Below the pieces are notes generated by a model that saw nothing but the letters and a program-made list of their open reading frames with translations, was not told the DNA's origin and did no database searches. The translations under genes and the position numbers were made by a program. From the NCBI GenBank assembly GCA_947496535.1, contig CANMDE010000006.1:145031-209030 (forward strand): a stretch of DNA of 64,000 bases, read 5' to 3'. The stretch is from an uncultured Paracoccaceae bacterium (GTDB lineage: Bacteria; Pseudomonadota; Alphaproteobacteria; Rhodobacterales; Rhodobacteraceae). Positions 52,101 through 61,111 of the stretch are shown in pieces (within the stretch, counting starts at the first letter, position 1; every line of letters starts with the position of its first letter).

Positions 52101-53120
52101 TTACCTCCCCAACAGGCCTTGGGGGCGGAAGGCCAGCACCACCACCATGATCAAGAAGGTCAGGACGACCGCGTAAGTCGGGAAATAGACCGATCCGAAT
52201 TGCTCGGCCAAGCCGATCAGCAATGCGCCAAGGGCGGCACCGGGGATCGACCCCATACCGCCCACGATCACCACCACCAAAGAGGCCAACAAAAACCGCA
52301 CGTCTTCGCCCGGCGCGGCAGATTGGAATGTGGCGCCCACCACACCTGCCAGACCCGCGAGCCCTGCACCAAAGAAGAATACGCCAACAAACACCAGTTG
52401 GATGCGCGCACCCGTGGCACTCAACATATCGCGATCATCCACGCCGGCCCGCACCAACATGCCGATGCGCGTGCGGTTCAGCACCAGCCACATCGCAACA
52501 CCAATGGCAACGGAGGCCGCAAAAATTACGATCCGAACCATCGGATATTTCAGATAAGTGGTGACGACCTCACCAGAGTTTCTGACCCGCTGACTGGTGA
52601 TCAGATTGGTTTCCATCGGACCGGACAGCCAGGACGGTGGCGAGATGTTGTAGAAGTCGCCTCCAAAACCCCAGAGCATCAGGTCGGCCACAACGATTGA
52701 TATGCCGATGGTCACCAGGGTTTGCCGCAGATCCTGACCTTCCATGCGGCGGAAAACAAAGATCTGCATCAGCACACCAAGCAGTCCGACGATAATGAAG
52801 GAGACCGGAAACGCCAAAAGCCAAAACCCGGTCCAATCGGCGACAAAAAACCCGATATAGCCGCCAAGAAGATACAGCGACCCATGGGCAAGGTTCACGT
52901 TGCGCATCAGCCCAAAAATCAACGTAAATCCTGACGCAACCAGAAAATACAGCCCCCCTAGCGTGATCCCGTTGAACAATGCGTTCAGGAAAATCTTTTT
53001 GGAGCCAATGGCATCGCTGAGCCATTCAGGCCAGATCGCAAAAATGAGATAGAGCAGGATCAATACGGCAAGTGCAACAACCCCCGCCCAAACGGGATGG
53101 CGTCTGGAAAACTCTCTCAC
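52101..53120 (-). CDS. livH: Branched-chain-amino-acid-type ABC permease (LivH-like), transporter 1
   Basis: 339 residues with about eight membrane helices. Signature blocks are GITLGGLYFLVASGFTLIFG with LMRNVNLAHGSLYLLGGYIG, TRIGMLVRAGVDDRDMLSATG (coupling loop) and VVVIVGGMGSIPGAALGALL. First gene of the second transporter block; 175 bases separate it from the AraC gene upstream, so a promoter may lie there. Confidence 0.92.
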   Translation of the reverse strand: MREFSRRHPVWAGVVALAVLILLYLIFAIWPEWLSDAIGSKKIFLNALFNGITLGGLYFLVASGFTLIFGLMRNVNLAHGSLYLLGGYIGFFVADWTGFWLLAFPVSFIIVGLLGVLMQIFVFRRMEGQDLRQTLVTIGISIVVADLMLWGFGGDFYNISPPSWLSGPMETNLITSQRVRNSGEVVTTYLKYPMVRIVIFAASVAIGVAMWLVLNRTRIGMLVRAGVDDRDMLSATGARIQLVFVGVFFFGAGLAGLAGVVGATFQSAAPGEDVRFLLASLVVVIVGGMGSIPGAALGALLIGLAEQFGSVYFPTYAVVLTFLIMVVVLAFRPQGLLGR

Positions 53121-53295
53121 GTGTGAGGCCCCCCCACATCCCTGAGGGCAGCGGCCATAGCCTGCCGTGGCATCCTTGTCTCCTCCCGTGGCGCACCATT
53201 CGTTTGGCGCGTCTCGGGATTAGACTAAAAGACCATAACCATCAGGGCCGTATCCAGAAGTATTCACCATTTCCAGACTGTCGCTAAATTCGCCG

Positions 53296-54117
53296 CTAGC
53301 TGACCCGTGCAACACGCCGATAATCCGTGGGCGAAATCCCCACGTTCAACGAGAAGAAGCGTGTGAAAGACGCCTGGCTCGCAAAGCCCAGATCATGGGC
53401 GATATCGGTAACGGTCTTGTCCGTTGAAAGCAGGTCGTCAATCGCCCGCTCTGACCGCAGCGTATTGAAATAGACATTGGGCGTGACGCCCGTTTGCCGT
53501 TTGAACAGCTTAAAGAAATGCGGTCGCGACAATCCGACCTCACAGGCGAGTGCATCAAGGCCATTGTGATCGCAAAGGTAGCTCTTCATCAATTGTTGCG
53601 ACCGACGTACCCGAAAGTCGCTGAAATTTCGCACAGATTGCAGATCTGTCGGACGCGTGCGACCAGCCCATGAGGCACTGTAGCAGCGGCTGGTCAGGTC
53701 GATCAGCAAATCTTCAACGTTTAATTCAAGGCTTTCAGACATCATCAGCCGTATAAGTCGATGCAGCAAATCAGACGTCTCGGGCGAAATCTTCAGTTTG
53801 CTACGCCCAAAGCTCAGTGCAAAATCAGACGAACCGGTATTTTCCAAGAACCACATTGGCTTGATGTAGAGCACCAGACACAGCGTACTTTCATTTGGTT
53901 TTGGAGTGAATGAATGCTGCGCCCAAGGGCTGATCGCAGCTGCGGTTGTCTGGTTACATTCAAACATCTTATCACCAACAGTAATCGTAGCGCTGTTTTC
54001 GCCCAGCATAAAAATCAGATGCCCCTCCCTATGGGCATGTGTGGTGATAGACCGGTCGAGTTCATAAAGAGCCGCACGGCCAAAATAGCCATGCGCAACA
54101 GCGAGTGCTGAACTCAT
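53296..54117 (-). CDS. AraC-family transcriptional activator
   Basis: 273 residues from ATG 54117, preferred because GGGGAGG lies seven bases upstream; a longer frame to 54252 has no supporting site. Residues 20-120 form a cupin-like sensor (HAHREGHLIFMLG, ISPWAQHSFTP). Residues about 175-273 hold the double helix-turn-helix: LDALACEVGLSRPHFFKLFK and VTDIAHDLGFASQASFTRFF, with GISPTDYRR at the end. It is the only regulator inside the island and probably controls it in response to the substrate. Confidence 0.9.
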   Translation of the reverse strand: MSSALAVAHGYFGRAALYELDRSITTHAHREGHLIFMLGENSATITVGDKMFECNQTTAAAISPWAQHSFTPKPNESTLCLVLYIKPMWFLENTGSSDFALSFGRSKLKISPETSDLLHRLIRLMMSESLELNVEDLLIDLTSRCYSASWAGRTRPTDLQSVRNFSDFRVRRSQQLMKSYLCDHNGLDALACEVGLSRPHFFKLFKRQTGVTPNVYFNTLRSERAIDDLLSTDKTVTDIAHDLGFASQASFTRFFSLNVGISPTDYRRVARVS

Positions 54118-54267
54118 GGTTTTCCTCCCCAAGTTGCCCGCCGCACAGACAGCGGGTTTAAACATGGTGGGAGTTACGCGATTCGAATCAACTAATTTGC
54201 TCGAAAAACAGACGATTCGGTATGAAATCGGGCCGTTTGGTACCTCTGGCACATGATCATCTGTGGC

Positions 54268-55698
54268 CTATGACTGAATGTATGCCGTCTTCACGGTCGT
54301 GAAAAACTCCGCCGCATAGCTGCCTTGCTCGCGTGGGCCATAGCTTGATGCCTTGGTGCCGCCGAATGGAACATGATAATCGACACCCGCTGTGGGCAGG
54401 TTGACCATAACCATTCCGGCCTGCGCATGACGTTTGAAATGAGTCGCGTGTTTCAAGGATATCGTACAAATGCCGGCGGTGAGGCCAAATTCAGTATCGT
54501 TTGCCAAAGCCAAGGCGTGGTCATAGTCACTTGCCCTGATCGTGGTGGCAACCGGCCCGAAAACCTCTTCGCGATTGATCCGCATGTCAGAAGCGGTGTC
54601 AGTGAACAAGGTTGGCTCCAGAAAGAAGCCCGGCGTATCGCATCTCTTGAGGTTTCCTCCTGCCCGTAGATTGGCGCCATCTTTGCGTGCGCTTTCGATG
54701 AATCCGACATCCTGATCAAGTTGGGTTTGGTCTACTACCGGACCCATTTGGGTTTGCGGGTCCAGTGCCGGTCCAACGCGCAACGCCCGCGTTTTTTCCG
54801 TCAACATTTCAACAAAGCGATTATGAATGCCCTCTTCTACAATCAGGCGCGATGACGCGGTGCACCGCTGTCCCGTTGAAAAGAAGGCCCCGTTGAGTGC
54901 TGCATCGGTCGCCGTCTCAAGATCGGCATCATTGAGAATAACCAAAGGGTTCTTGCCGCCCATTTCAAGCTGCATCTTGCGATTGTGCCGCAGGCAGGCC
55001 TCGGCCACGACCTTGCCGGTGCCGACCGATCCCGTGAAGCTGAGCGCGCGAATCGCTGGTGCGTCCAGCATGGCCGCCCCGGCAACGCGGCCCGGTCCGG
55101 TCAAAAGGTTGAAGACACCATCGGGCAGACCTGATCTGCTGATGATCTCGGCCATAACCCAGGCGCAGCCTGGGACAAGTTCAGCGGGCTTCAGGATCAC
55201 GCTGTTTCCATAGCAAAGCGCTGGCGCAACCTTCCAAGCCGGAATGGCAATTGGGAAGTTCCAAGGGGTAATAATACCCACTGGCCCAACAGGTTCGCGG
55301 GTCAGTTCCACGCCAACGCCGGGGCGGGTTGATGGTAGTACTTGTCCGCCCAAACGAAGCGCTTCACCTGCAAAGAAATCAAAAATCCGTGCCGCACGTT
55401 CCGCCTCACCGATGGCTTCGGGCAGTATTTTGCCTTCTTCGCGGGCCAAAAGGCGACCGATCTCGTCCTTGCGCTGCATCAGCTCGTCACCGATGAATTT
55501 CAGCACGTCATGACGTTGCTGAACGGGAGAATGCGCCCAGTCATCGAATGCATTCTGTGCTGCTGCGATCGCAAGCTCTGCCTCGGCCATGCCGGCTTCG
55601 GCATAGCTGTCGATCACATCATTGGTGTCAGACGGATTGATATTGGGCACGGCGTGGCTGGTTTCGATCCACTGCCCGTTGATCAATAGAGGCTTCAT
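54268..55698 (-). CDS. Aldehyde dehydrogenase, NAD(P)-dependent
   Basis: 476 residues, normal length. TPWNFPIAIPAWKVAPALCYG (catalytic Asn), FTGSVGTGKVV (cofactor loop), MQLEMGGKNPLVIL (catalytic Glu) and FFSTGQRCTASSRLI (nucleophile Cys) are all intact, with EVFGPVATTIRA near the end. The relatives oxidise semialdehydes such as 2,5-dioxovalerate or succinate semialdehyde. RBS AGGAG. It probably completes oxidation of the aldehyde made in this pathway. Confidence 0.92.
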   Translation of the reverse strand: MKPLLINGQWIETSHAVPNINPSDTNDVIDSYAEAGMAEAELAIAAAQNAFDDWAHSPVQQRHDVLKFIGDELMQRKDEIGRLLAREEGKILPEAIGEAERAARIFDFFAGEALRLGGQVLPSTRPGVGVELTREPVGPVGIITPWNFPIAIPAWKVAPALCYGNSVILKPAELVPGCAWVMAEIISRSGLPDGVFNLLTGPGRVAGAAMLDAPAIRALSFTGSVGTGKVVAEACLRHNRKMQLEMGGKNPLVILNDADLETATDAALNGAFFSTGQRCTASSRLIVEEGIHNRFVEMLTEKTRALRVGPALDPQTQMGPVVDQTQLDQDVGFIESARKDGANLRAGGNLKRCDTPGFFLEPTLFTDTASDMRINREEVFGPVATTIRASDYDHALALANDTEFGLTAGICTISLKHATHFKRHAQAGMVMVNLPTAGVDYHVPFGGTKASSYGPREQGSYAAEFFTTVKTAYIQS

Positions 55699-55709
55699 GC
55701 ATGCAGCTC

Positions 55710-56801
55710 CTAATAGACGGTTTCGACGATATTCTGCAGACGATGTGCCGCGCGTTCCGGGACATGGACATGGGCCTGTGCTTCGGTGACAGCACGTTGC
55801 CAGTCAGCCAATGCATATCCCAGATCGCGCAGGCTGCGGGTGAGTGGCAATGGGTCCAGCATGCGTTCGACACTGTCAGAAAGCGGGGCTTTATCGCTTA
55901 AGTCCAAGACCCGCATGACCAAGGCTTCGTCGGATGCCGATATCAGATCAAGATCGCGCAGCAAATGCGGCAGTAGAATGCGTTGCAGCGAACCGCTGTC
56001 GACTTCGCTATTGGTGAGCATGGTCAGTGCGTTCGCGATGGCCTGCACCAAACCGGGCCCTTTTTGTTGGGATATCGCACCGTTCAAAGACGCCGCCATC
56101 AGGTCGCGGCTTCTGTCACGATCTCGCAGCTGATCATAGGAAAGCGGGGTCAGCATCGCCAATCGGCGCAACCCTTCTACCGCCATGCCATCGGCCAGCG
56201 GGTTGAAACTGGACCCTGCAAATGTTGCCAAACAGCGCCCCAGTGTCGTCGCAAAGGCGTTGGCGATATCGGTATGAGACGAATCTGCCAGCAACGACGG
56301 ATCACAGATAATGACATTTGGTGGCATTGTCTTTTCAACTGCGGTCGCGCCGCTTCCGATACAGGGATCTGGCAAGCCATCAATGCCGGGGATCGCGAAG
56401 AAATTCGGCATCAACGTTCGCGCACTCTTCCCGCGACGGTCTTGTTCTGGCAGATTGGCATGGCGGGCCTGAGCCACGGCCTGACGGCATTTGCGTGCAT
56501 GTGCGATGGCGCGGGCGGACCCGCAACCAATAATCGCGTCACATTCCAACGCCTGCGAAGAGACAAGCAAACCTGCTGATGTTTCGTATTTTGTCTGTTT
56601 CTCCTCGATCCAGATTATATCGCGACTGATACCATCCGGCAGCCCCATCTGAACGCGGTGCAGCATCAGATAGTCTTCTTTGTCTCGGTCGGCGATAGTT
56701 AGAACGCGCTGATGCGCACCCTCTTCCAGTTCTGCACGCAAAGCTTCTTCGAGCACGTCGCTCGCAAAATGGATCCGAGACTGAAATGTGATCAGGGTCA
56801 T
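55710..56801 (-). CDS. Maleylacetate reductase/iron alcohol dehydrogenase-like protein lacking metal ligands
   Basis: 363 residues from ATG 56801 (TTG 56807 possible). The overall order matches iron-type dehydrogenases: a cofactor loop CDAIIGCGSARAIAHARK (usually GGGSxxDxAK), PNFFAIPGIDG, PPNVIICDPSLL, and SSFNPLADGMAVEGLRRL. The metal-binding His residues are missing: the NAxAH segment reads ATTLG, the GLHH-x3-H segment reads GLVQAIAN, and PHAETH reads DSGSLQ. It is probably not a metal-dependent reductase and may be a binding or regulatory paralogue. Confidence 0.75.
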   Translation of the reverse strand: MTLITFQSRIHFASDVLEEALRAELEEGAHQRVLTIADRDKEDYLMLHRVQMGLPDGISRDIIWIEEKQTKYETSAGLLVSSQALECDAIIGCGSARAIAHARKCRQAVAQARHANLPEQDRRGKSARTLMPNFFAIPGIDGLPDPCIGSGATAVEKTMPPNVIICDPSLLADSSHTDIANAFATTLGRCLATFAGSSFNPLADGMAVEGLRRLAMLTPLSYDQLRDRDRSRDLMAASLNGAISQQKGPGLVQAIANALTMLTNSEVDSGSLQRILLPHLLRDLDLISASDEALVMRVLDLSDKAPLSDSVERMLDPLPLTRSLRDLGYALADWQRAVTEAQAHVHVPERAAHRLQNIVETVY

Positions 56802-56853
56802 CGCCAATGCGCCAAGTGGAATGGAGAAATCCCGTTTAATGCCGGGGCGGATG

Positions 56854-56879
56854 TCTGCGGCGCGAGATTGCGCCGCAGA
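56854..56879 (-). terminator. Hairpin between binding-protein gene and downstream dehydrogenase gene
   Basis: TCTGCGGCGC (56854-56863) pairs perfectly with GCGCCGCAGA (56870-56879) around GAGATT, eighteen bases past the stop of the solute-binding protein gene. No U-tract follows on the minus strand, so it more likely protects the binding-protein mRNA or causes partial termination. Confidence 0.55.
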
Positions 56880-56897
56880 TAGGTTGTTATGCCAATC

Positions 56898-58163
56898 TTA
56901 GTAAGAGCTTTGACACGCAGGTGTGTCACGCGACGGCAAACCAATCGCGGCAAATGCGTCGGGGTCTATACCAAGCGTCTGGTTGACGTTTTCTTTCATC
57001 GCCACAAGCTGCGTCACAAGGTTGCCATTGTCGTCCTCGACCACTTCTGAGACAAAGTTGGTCCCAATCGCCTGACGGTTTCCGTCAAGCGTGATGGTGC
57101 CGTTTGGCGCATCCAGTGTCAGGTTGGTAAGACAATCGCGGAATCCAACCTGACCATCGGTCAAGTCGCCACCGACCGTATCCATGCACTGCAGCATCGC
57201 CGATGTGGCGTTATAATAGCCTGTGGCCAGAAGCGATGGGCTTGGAAAACGCTCTTCGGGCGGGAAGGTGTCCTGATAGGCTTTGACATATTCCTGCCAG
57301 CCCGGATCATCCCATGTATCGGCCTGTGGACCAGATGACGGCGTGCCGATCAAGGCGTTCTTCGCATCACCTTTTGAGTTTAGAACTGTCCCGTCGACCA
57401 TGATGGACCCACCGATCAGGTTCGCGTCACCGCCAGCCTGCTGATACTGGTTCAGGAAGTTCACAGCGTCACCGCCGCCAAGACCCACATAGATGGCGTC
57501 CACATCATCAGGCAAGGCCGCAATGATCGAACCGAAATCCTTTGTGCCCAGTGGAACCCAAAGACGCTCTGTCACTTCGCCACCAGCGGCACAGAATTCT
57601 GTCACCAGCCCGAAGACTTGCGTGTAAACGAAAGAGTAATCTTCGCCCACAGTCGCGATCGTTTCATACCCTTTTTCGTTGTAGATGTAGTCGCCCAGAC
57701 CAGCGGACCATTGTGCGCCATCAGTATTGAAGCGGAAGAAATTCTCGGATGGTTCAACATATGTCGTTTCCATCGCACCGGAAATCCCGTTGATGAACGT
57801 CACACCAGGCTGGGTTTTTGAATAGTCGCGGATTGCGATGCCTTCGGACCCGGACAGCGGGCCAAGAACGATGTCAACACCATCCTGTTCTACCAGCTTA
57901 CGCGCGCCCCGGACGGCGCTGTCCGGACTTGTGTCGGTTGACTGAATGATCAGCTCAATCTCGCGTCCGCCAGCGACATCGCCTGCCTGTGCCAATGCGG
58001 TGCGTATACCACGCACGCCGTCTTCACCCAAGGCGGTGTATGTGCCTTCCAATGTCGCCAAAACACCGACTTTCAACGGCCCATCGTGGCCGCCCGCCAT
58101 GGCCGCACCGGCGACAAGGCTCAGTGCGATCACAGATGCACCTGTTTTCAATGATCGTTTCAT
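56898..58163 (-). CDS. Liv-type solute-binding protein 1
   Basis: 421 residues from ATG 58163 (GGAGG upstream; a longer frame to 58229 lacks a signal-peptide start). Signal peptide MKRSLKTGASVIALSLVAGA, cut near AMAGG. The Leu/Ile/Val-binding type I fold follows: VGVLATLEGTYTALGEDGVR, then VDIVLGPLSGSEGIAIRDY, and DAIYVGLGGGDAVNFLNQYQ. It lies next to a second binding protein; which of the two island transporters each serves cannot be told. The C terminus ends with ACQSSY. Confidence 0.9.
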   Translation of the reverse strand: MKRSLKTGASVIALSLVAGAAMAGGHDGPLKVGVLATLEGTYTALGEDGVRGIRTALAQAGDVAGGREIELIIQSTDTSPDSAVRGARKLVEQDGVDIVLGPLSGSEGIAIRDYSKTQPGVTFINGISGAMETTYVEPSENFFRFNTDGAQWSAGLGDYIYNEKGYETIATVGEDYSFVYTQVFGLVTEFCAAGGEVTERLWVPLGTKDFGSIIAALPDDVDAIYVGLGGGDAVNFLNQYQQAGGDANLIGGSIMVDGTVLNSKGDAKNALIGTPSSGPQADTWDDPGWQEYVKAYQDTFPPEERFPSPSLLATGYYNATSAMLQCMDTVGGDLTDGQVGFRDCLTNLTLDAPNGTITLDGNRQAIGTNFVSEVVEDDNGNLVTQLVAMKENVNQTLGIDPDAFAAIGLPSRDTPACQSSY

Positions 58164-58332
58164 TTGATCCTCCCAAAATACCATACAGTTCTTTCTGCAT
58201 AGGCTGGTTTCTATTGAAGACCGGTACATCGGGACTTGGGGATCACAAGGCGTGCGCAGACATTGCGATAGGTCTTCTTTTTTGTATCAAGCTAGGTGAA
58301 ATAGCCCCCGTCCGTACCCGTCCTGTTTGTGA

Positions 58333-58358
58333 TGTCACCTTGGTTGACCAAGGCGACA
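58333..58358 (-). terminator. Hairpin after second binding-protein gene
   Basis: TGTCACCTTGGT (58333-58344) pairs with ACCAAGGCGACA (58347-58358) with one mismatch, which would be a G-U pair in one RNA strand. It lies twenty bases past the stop at 58378. No U-tract. Likely an intercistronic stabilising hairpin. Confidence 0.45.
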
Positions 58359-58377
58359 CCGAATGCGTTTGACGGTT

Positions 58378-59619
58378 TTATTGGTCGAGATCGAGAACCG
58401 CGTCTCCGTCGACCAGTGCGACTTGTTCAAGCGCCTCTTCGCCTTCCCATTTGAAAATGCCGAAGATGCCGGCAGGGACACCTGTTTCGGTGTATTCCAT
58501 CGACCCGGTCACGCCGTCATAGTTGATGTCTTCACCTGAGCGAATTGCAGCCAGACCATCGGCATAAGTGTACACAACAGTGCCGTCACCGCCCGTTACA
58601 TCATACATGGCTTGGGTCCATGCTTCCGACTCGACTGTTCCAGCCTTTTCTATGGCGAGCGCGGTGGAGATCAGCAGATCATAATATTGCATCGCATAGG
58701 AATTACCGGCATCGCCAATTTTATCAGCATAGGACGACGCATTGACTGCGGGCTCATAGAATTCCCACGCAGGGCTTCCCGAGTTCGAATAAGCCGCCAG
58801 AACAACCTCTTCGTGCTTGGCAGCCGCTTCAGCCGTCAGGGTCTGGATAAAGCCAGGCTCTTGCCATTCCTGTGTGCCAACGATGAACCAGCTGTTTCCT
58901 GCTTCCGCAGCGTTCTTGACGAATGCGCCGCCGTCAGCGGGGGCCGAGAATACAATCACGGCGTCCGGTTCAAGACCGGAAATCCGGCTGACCACGCTGC
59001 GGTAATTGGGTTGGTTGGGCTGGATATCGATTGAAGCAAGAACTTCAAGCCCAAGCTTTTCTGCAGCAATGGCACCGGCATTTTTCTGCAATTGTGATCC
59101 GGCCACTTCTGTTGCCACGATCACAATGCTTTTCTTGCCAGCATTGGATGCATGCAGAATAGCAGCGGCACCCTGTGCGCTATCCATGGGAGAGCCACGG
59201 AACAAAGGCTCATCACCGCTGCCGCCAAACTCTGCCTCAATCGCGCCACCGTGCACTGACGGCAATAGCGGGCCGCCTCCATCGCCAATCTTGCCAAGGA
59301 TATAGTCGCGGTAAGACATGTAATTGTGTGCAGCGTTCAAAAGGATGTCGATATTCTCGCTATCGACAAGCTTACGCGCGGCACGCGCCTCACCAATGGT
59401 GCCGATATCCTGATGGATCGGTGTCAACGCCCGGCCAAGCGGCGGGTCCTCATTGATAACATCAAGTGCGAAATCAGTGACTGCGTCAAAGAATTCCCCA
59501 AATCCACCATACTCTCCCGTATGATAGGTCAGGTGCCCGACCTTAATATCCTGCGCCATGGCCCCGGTTGCAGCCAAGGCGACGGCAGCTGTCGTTGTCC
59601 AAAAAGCCCTCTTAATCAT
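58378..59619 (-). CDS. Liv-type solute-binding protein 2
   Basis: 413 residues. Signal peptide MIKRAFWTTTAAVALAATGA, cut after MAQ. The mature part is a type I binding protein: IKVGHLTYHTGEYGGFGEFF, SIVIVATEVAGSQLQKNAGA, and PDAVIVFSAPADGGAFVKNA. GGGAGG precedes the ATG. It directly follows the LivFGMH genes of transporter 2 and is its most likely binding protein. It shares little visible identity with the neighbouring binding protein. Confidence 0.9.
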   Translation of the reverse strand: MIKRAFWTTTAAVALAATGAMAQDIKVGHLTYHTGEYGGFGEFFDAVTDFALDVINEDPPLGRALTPIHQDIGTIGEARAARKLVDSENIDILLNAAHNYMSYRDYILGKIGDGGGPLLPSVHGGAIEAEFGGSGDEPLFRGSPMDSAQGAAAILHASNAGKKSIVIVATEVAGSQLQKNAGAIAAEKLGLEVLASIDIQPNQPNYRSVVSRISGLEPDAVIVFSAPADGGAFVKNAAEAGNSWFIVGTQEWQEPGFIQTLTAEAAAKHEEVVLAAYSNSGSPAWEFYEPAVNASSYADKIGDAGNSYAMQYYDLLISTALAIEKAGTVESEAWTQAMYDVTGGDGTVVYTYADGLAAIRSGEDINYDGVTGSMEYTETGVPAGIFGIFKWEGEEALEQVALVDGDAVLDLDQ

Positions 59620-59669
59620 TTTTTCCTCCCTAACACCGCGCAGAATGCACGGCAGACGTTACGCTGATG

Positions 59670-60362
59670 TCAGATGTGATAGGCCTGCATCAGCTTTTTC
59701 ATGCTCAAGGATTTTGTTTTCTCAAGCAGGTGCATCCGGCCAAGGCTCAGAACGAGCACACGGTCGGCAATCTCCATTGTTTTCTTGGCATTTTGTTCAG
59801 CGAGAATGATCGCCATGCCCCGCGATTTGCGGGCCTCGGCGATCGTCCGAAACAAGGTGTCCACATAAAGCGGCGACAACCCCGCCGATGGTTCATCGAG
59901 CAAAAGCAGCTTTGGGTCCTGCATCAGGGCACGCCCAACTGCGAGCATCTGGCCTTCGCCACCAGACAGGCTGCCGGCGCGCTGGTCTTTGCGTTCAGCA
60001 AGGCGCGGGAACAGGGTATAGACTTCGTCCAGCCGTTCGTCTTTTGGACGGGTGCCAACCAATGCACCCAATGACAGATTTTCGGCAACGGACAGGTTCG
60101 GAAAGACATTCCCTTCTTGCGGGACATAGGCAATCCCACGGGTCGACAGATCATAAGCGGGGGTGTGCGTGACGTCCTGACCTTCCCAGCTCACGGACCC
60201 ATGGGTGATGGGCAAGACCTTCGCCAAAGTCTTTAGGAGCGTGGTTTTGCCTGCTCCATTGGCCCCCAGCACTGCAAGAATTTCGTTGCCGACTTCGAAA
60301 GTCAGCTCTGACAATACCTGAATTTCACCGTAGCCGCTGCCGAGTTTCTGAACATCAAACAT
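59670..60362 (-). CDS. livF: LivF-type ABC ATPase, transporter 2
   Basis: 230 residues. Walker A is GANGAGKTTLLK, signature LSGGEGQMLAVGRAL, Walker B LLLLDEPSAGLSP, with the switch region IILAEQNAKK, the LivF form with Q in place of His. Normal length, in contrast to the fused LivF of transporter 1. Three bases separate it from LivG. Confidence 0.93.
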   Translation of the reverse strand: MFDVQKLGSGYGEIQVLSELTFEVGNEILAVLGANGAGKTTLLKTLAKVLPITHGSVSWEGQDVTHTPAYDLSTRGIAYVPQEGNVFPNLSVAENLSLGALVGTRPKDERLDEVYTLFPRLAERKDQRAGSLSGGEGQMLAVGRALMQDPKLLLLDEPSAGLSPLYVDTLFRTIAEARKSRGMAIILAEQNAKKTMEIADRVLVLSLGRMHLLEKTKSLSMKKLMQAYHI

Positions 60363-60364
60363 CG

Positions 60365-61111
60365 TCAGACCCCCATATATTTTTCTGCAACAACGCGGTT
60401 CTTTTTTACCGCGTCAGGTGTGCCCTCAAACAGGATCGCCCCCTCTGACAGGAAATGGACGTAGGAACAGTTTGACCAGATCAGGTCCAGATCATGTTCG
60501 ATGATGACAACGGTCATATCGCCCGCATCAACCTTTTCCTGGACCAACTTCATGACGTCCTGAGTGATCTCGTCGGGCAGACCCGCTGTTGGTTCATCCA
60601 TCAGCAGCAGTTTGGGCTTCACGATGATGCAGCGCAGAATATCGAGAAGCTTTTTCTCGCCGCCGGAATTGGCATAGCCTTTTGGATCACTGAAAGGAAA
60701 ACGAGAAAGCAATGCGTCAATCTCGGTTTCCAGTTCTTCATCGACGGGCGGCGCTCGCCAAACGCTGCGCCAATCCTGCCTCTCTGGCGGGGTGGCTGCC
60801 ATCCGTAGGCTGTCGCGGATGGTCAGGCTGTCAAAGTTTTGAATGCGTTGATTGGTTTTGATCACGCCAAGTCGTGCTACCTCAAATGATTGCATGCTCA
60901 TCAAAGATTGGGACACATCTTCATCATCGACACAAACATCGCCAGTGGTTGCCTCGATCCGCCGGGTCAGGCACCCGAGCAATGTCGATTTGCCAGCGCC
61001 ATTGGGTCCGATGAGCCCTTCAACCCCATGCCCGCCAAAGCTCGCGTTGGCGATGTCGAGGACAGTATGCCCCGTGTAAGATTTTGTCAGACCTGTCGCC
61101 GAAAGCTTCAT
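60365..61111 (-). CDS. livG: LivG-type ABC ATPase, transporter 2
   Basis: 248 residues. Walker A is GPNGAGKSTLLG and the signature reads YANSGGEKKLLDILRCI, where the usual LS-G/Y-G-Q is replaced by NSGGE. Walker B is LLLMDEPTAGLPD and the switch His is in VIIEHDLDLI. Its start overlaps LivM by four bases. The end VVAEKYMGV matches the LivG family. Confidence 0.92.
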   Translation of the reverse strand: MKLSATGLTKSYTGHTVLDIANASFGGHGVEGLIGPNGAGKSTLLGCLTRRIEATTGDVCVDDEDVSQSLMSMQSFEVARLGVIKTNQRIQNFDSLTIRDSLRMAATPPERQDWRSVWRAPPVDEELETEIDALLSRFPFSDPKGYANSGGEKKLLDILRCIIVKPKLLLMDEPTAGLPDEITQDVMKLVQEKVDAGDMTVVIIEHDLDLIWSNCSYVHFLSEGAILFEGTPDAVKKNRVVAEKYMGV

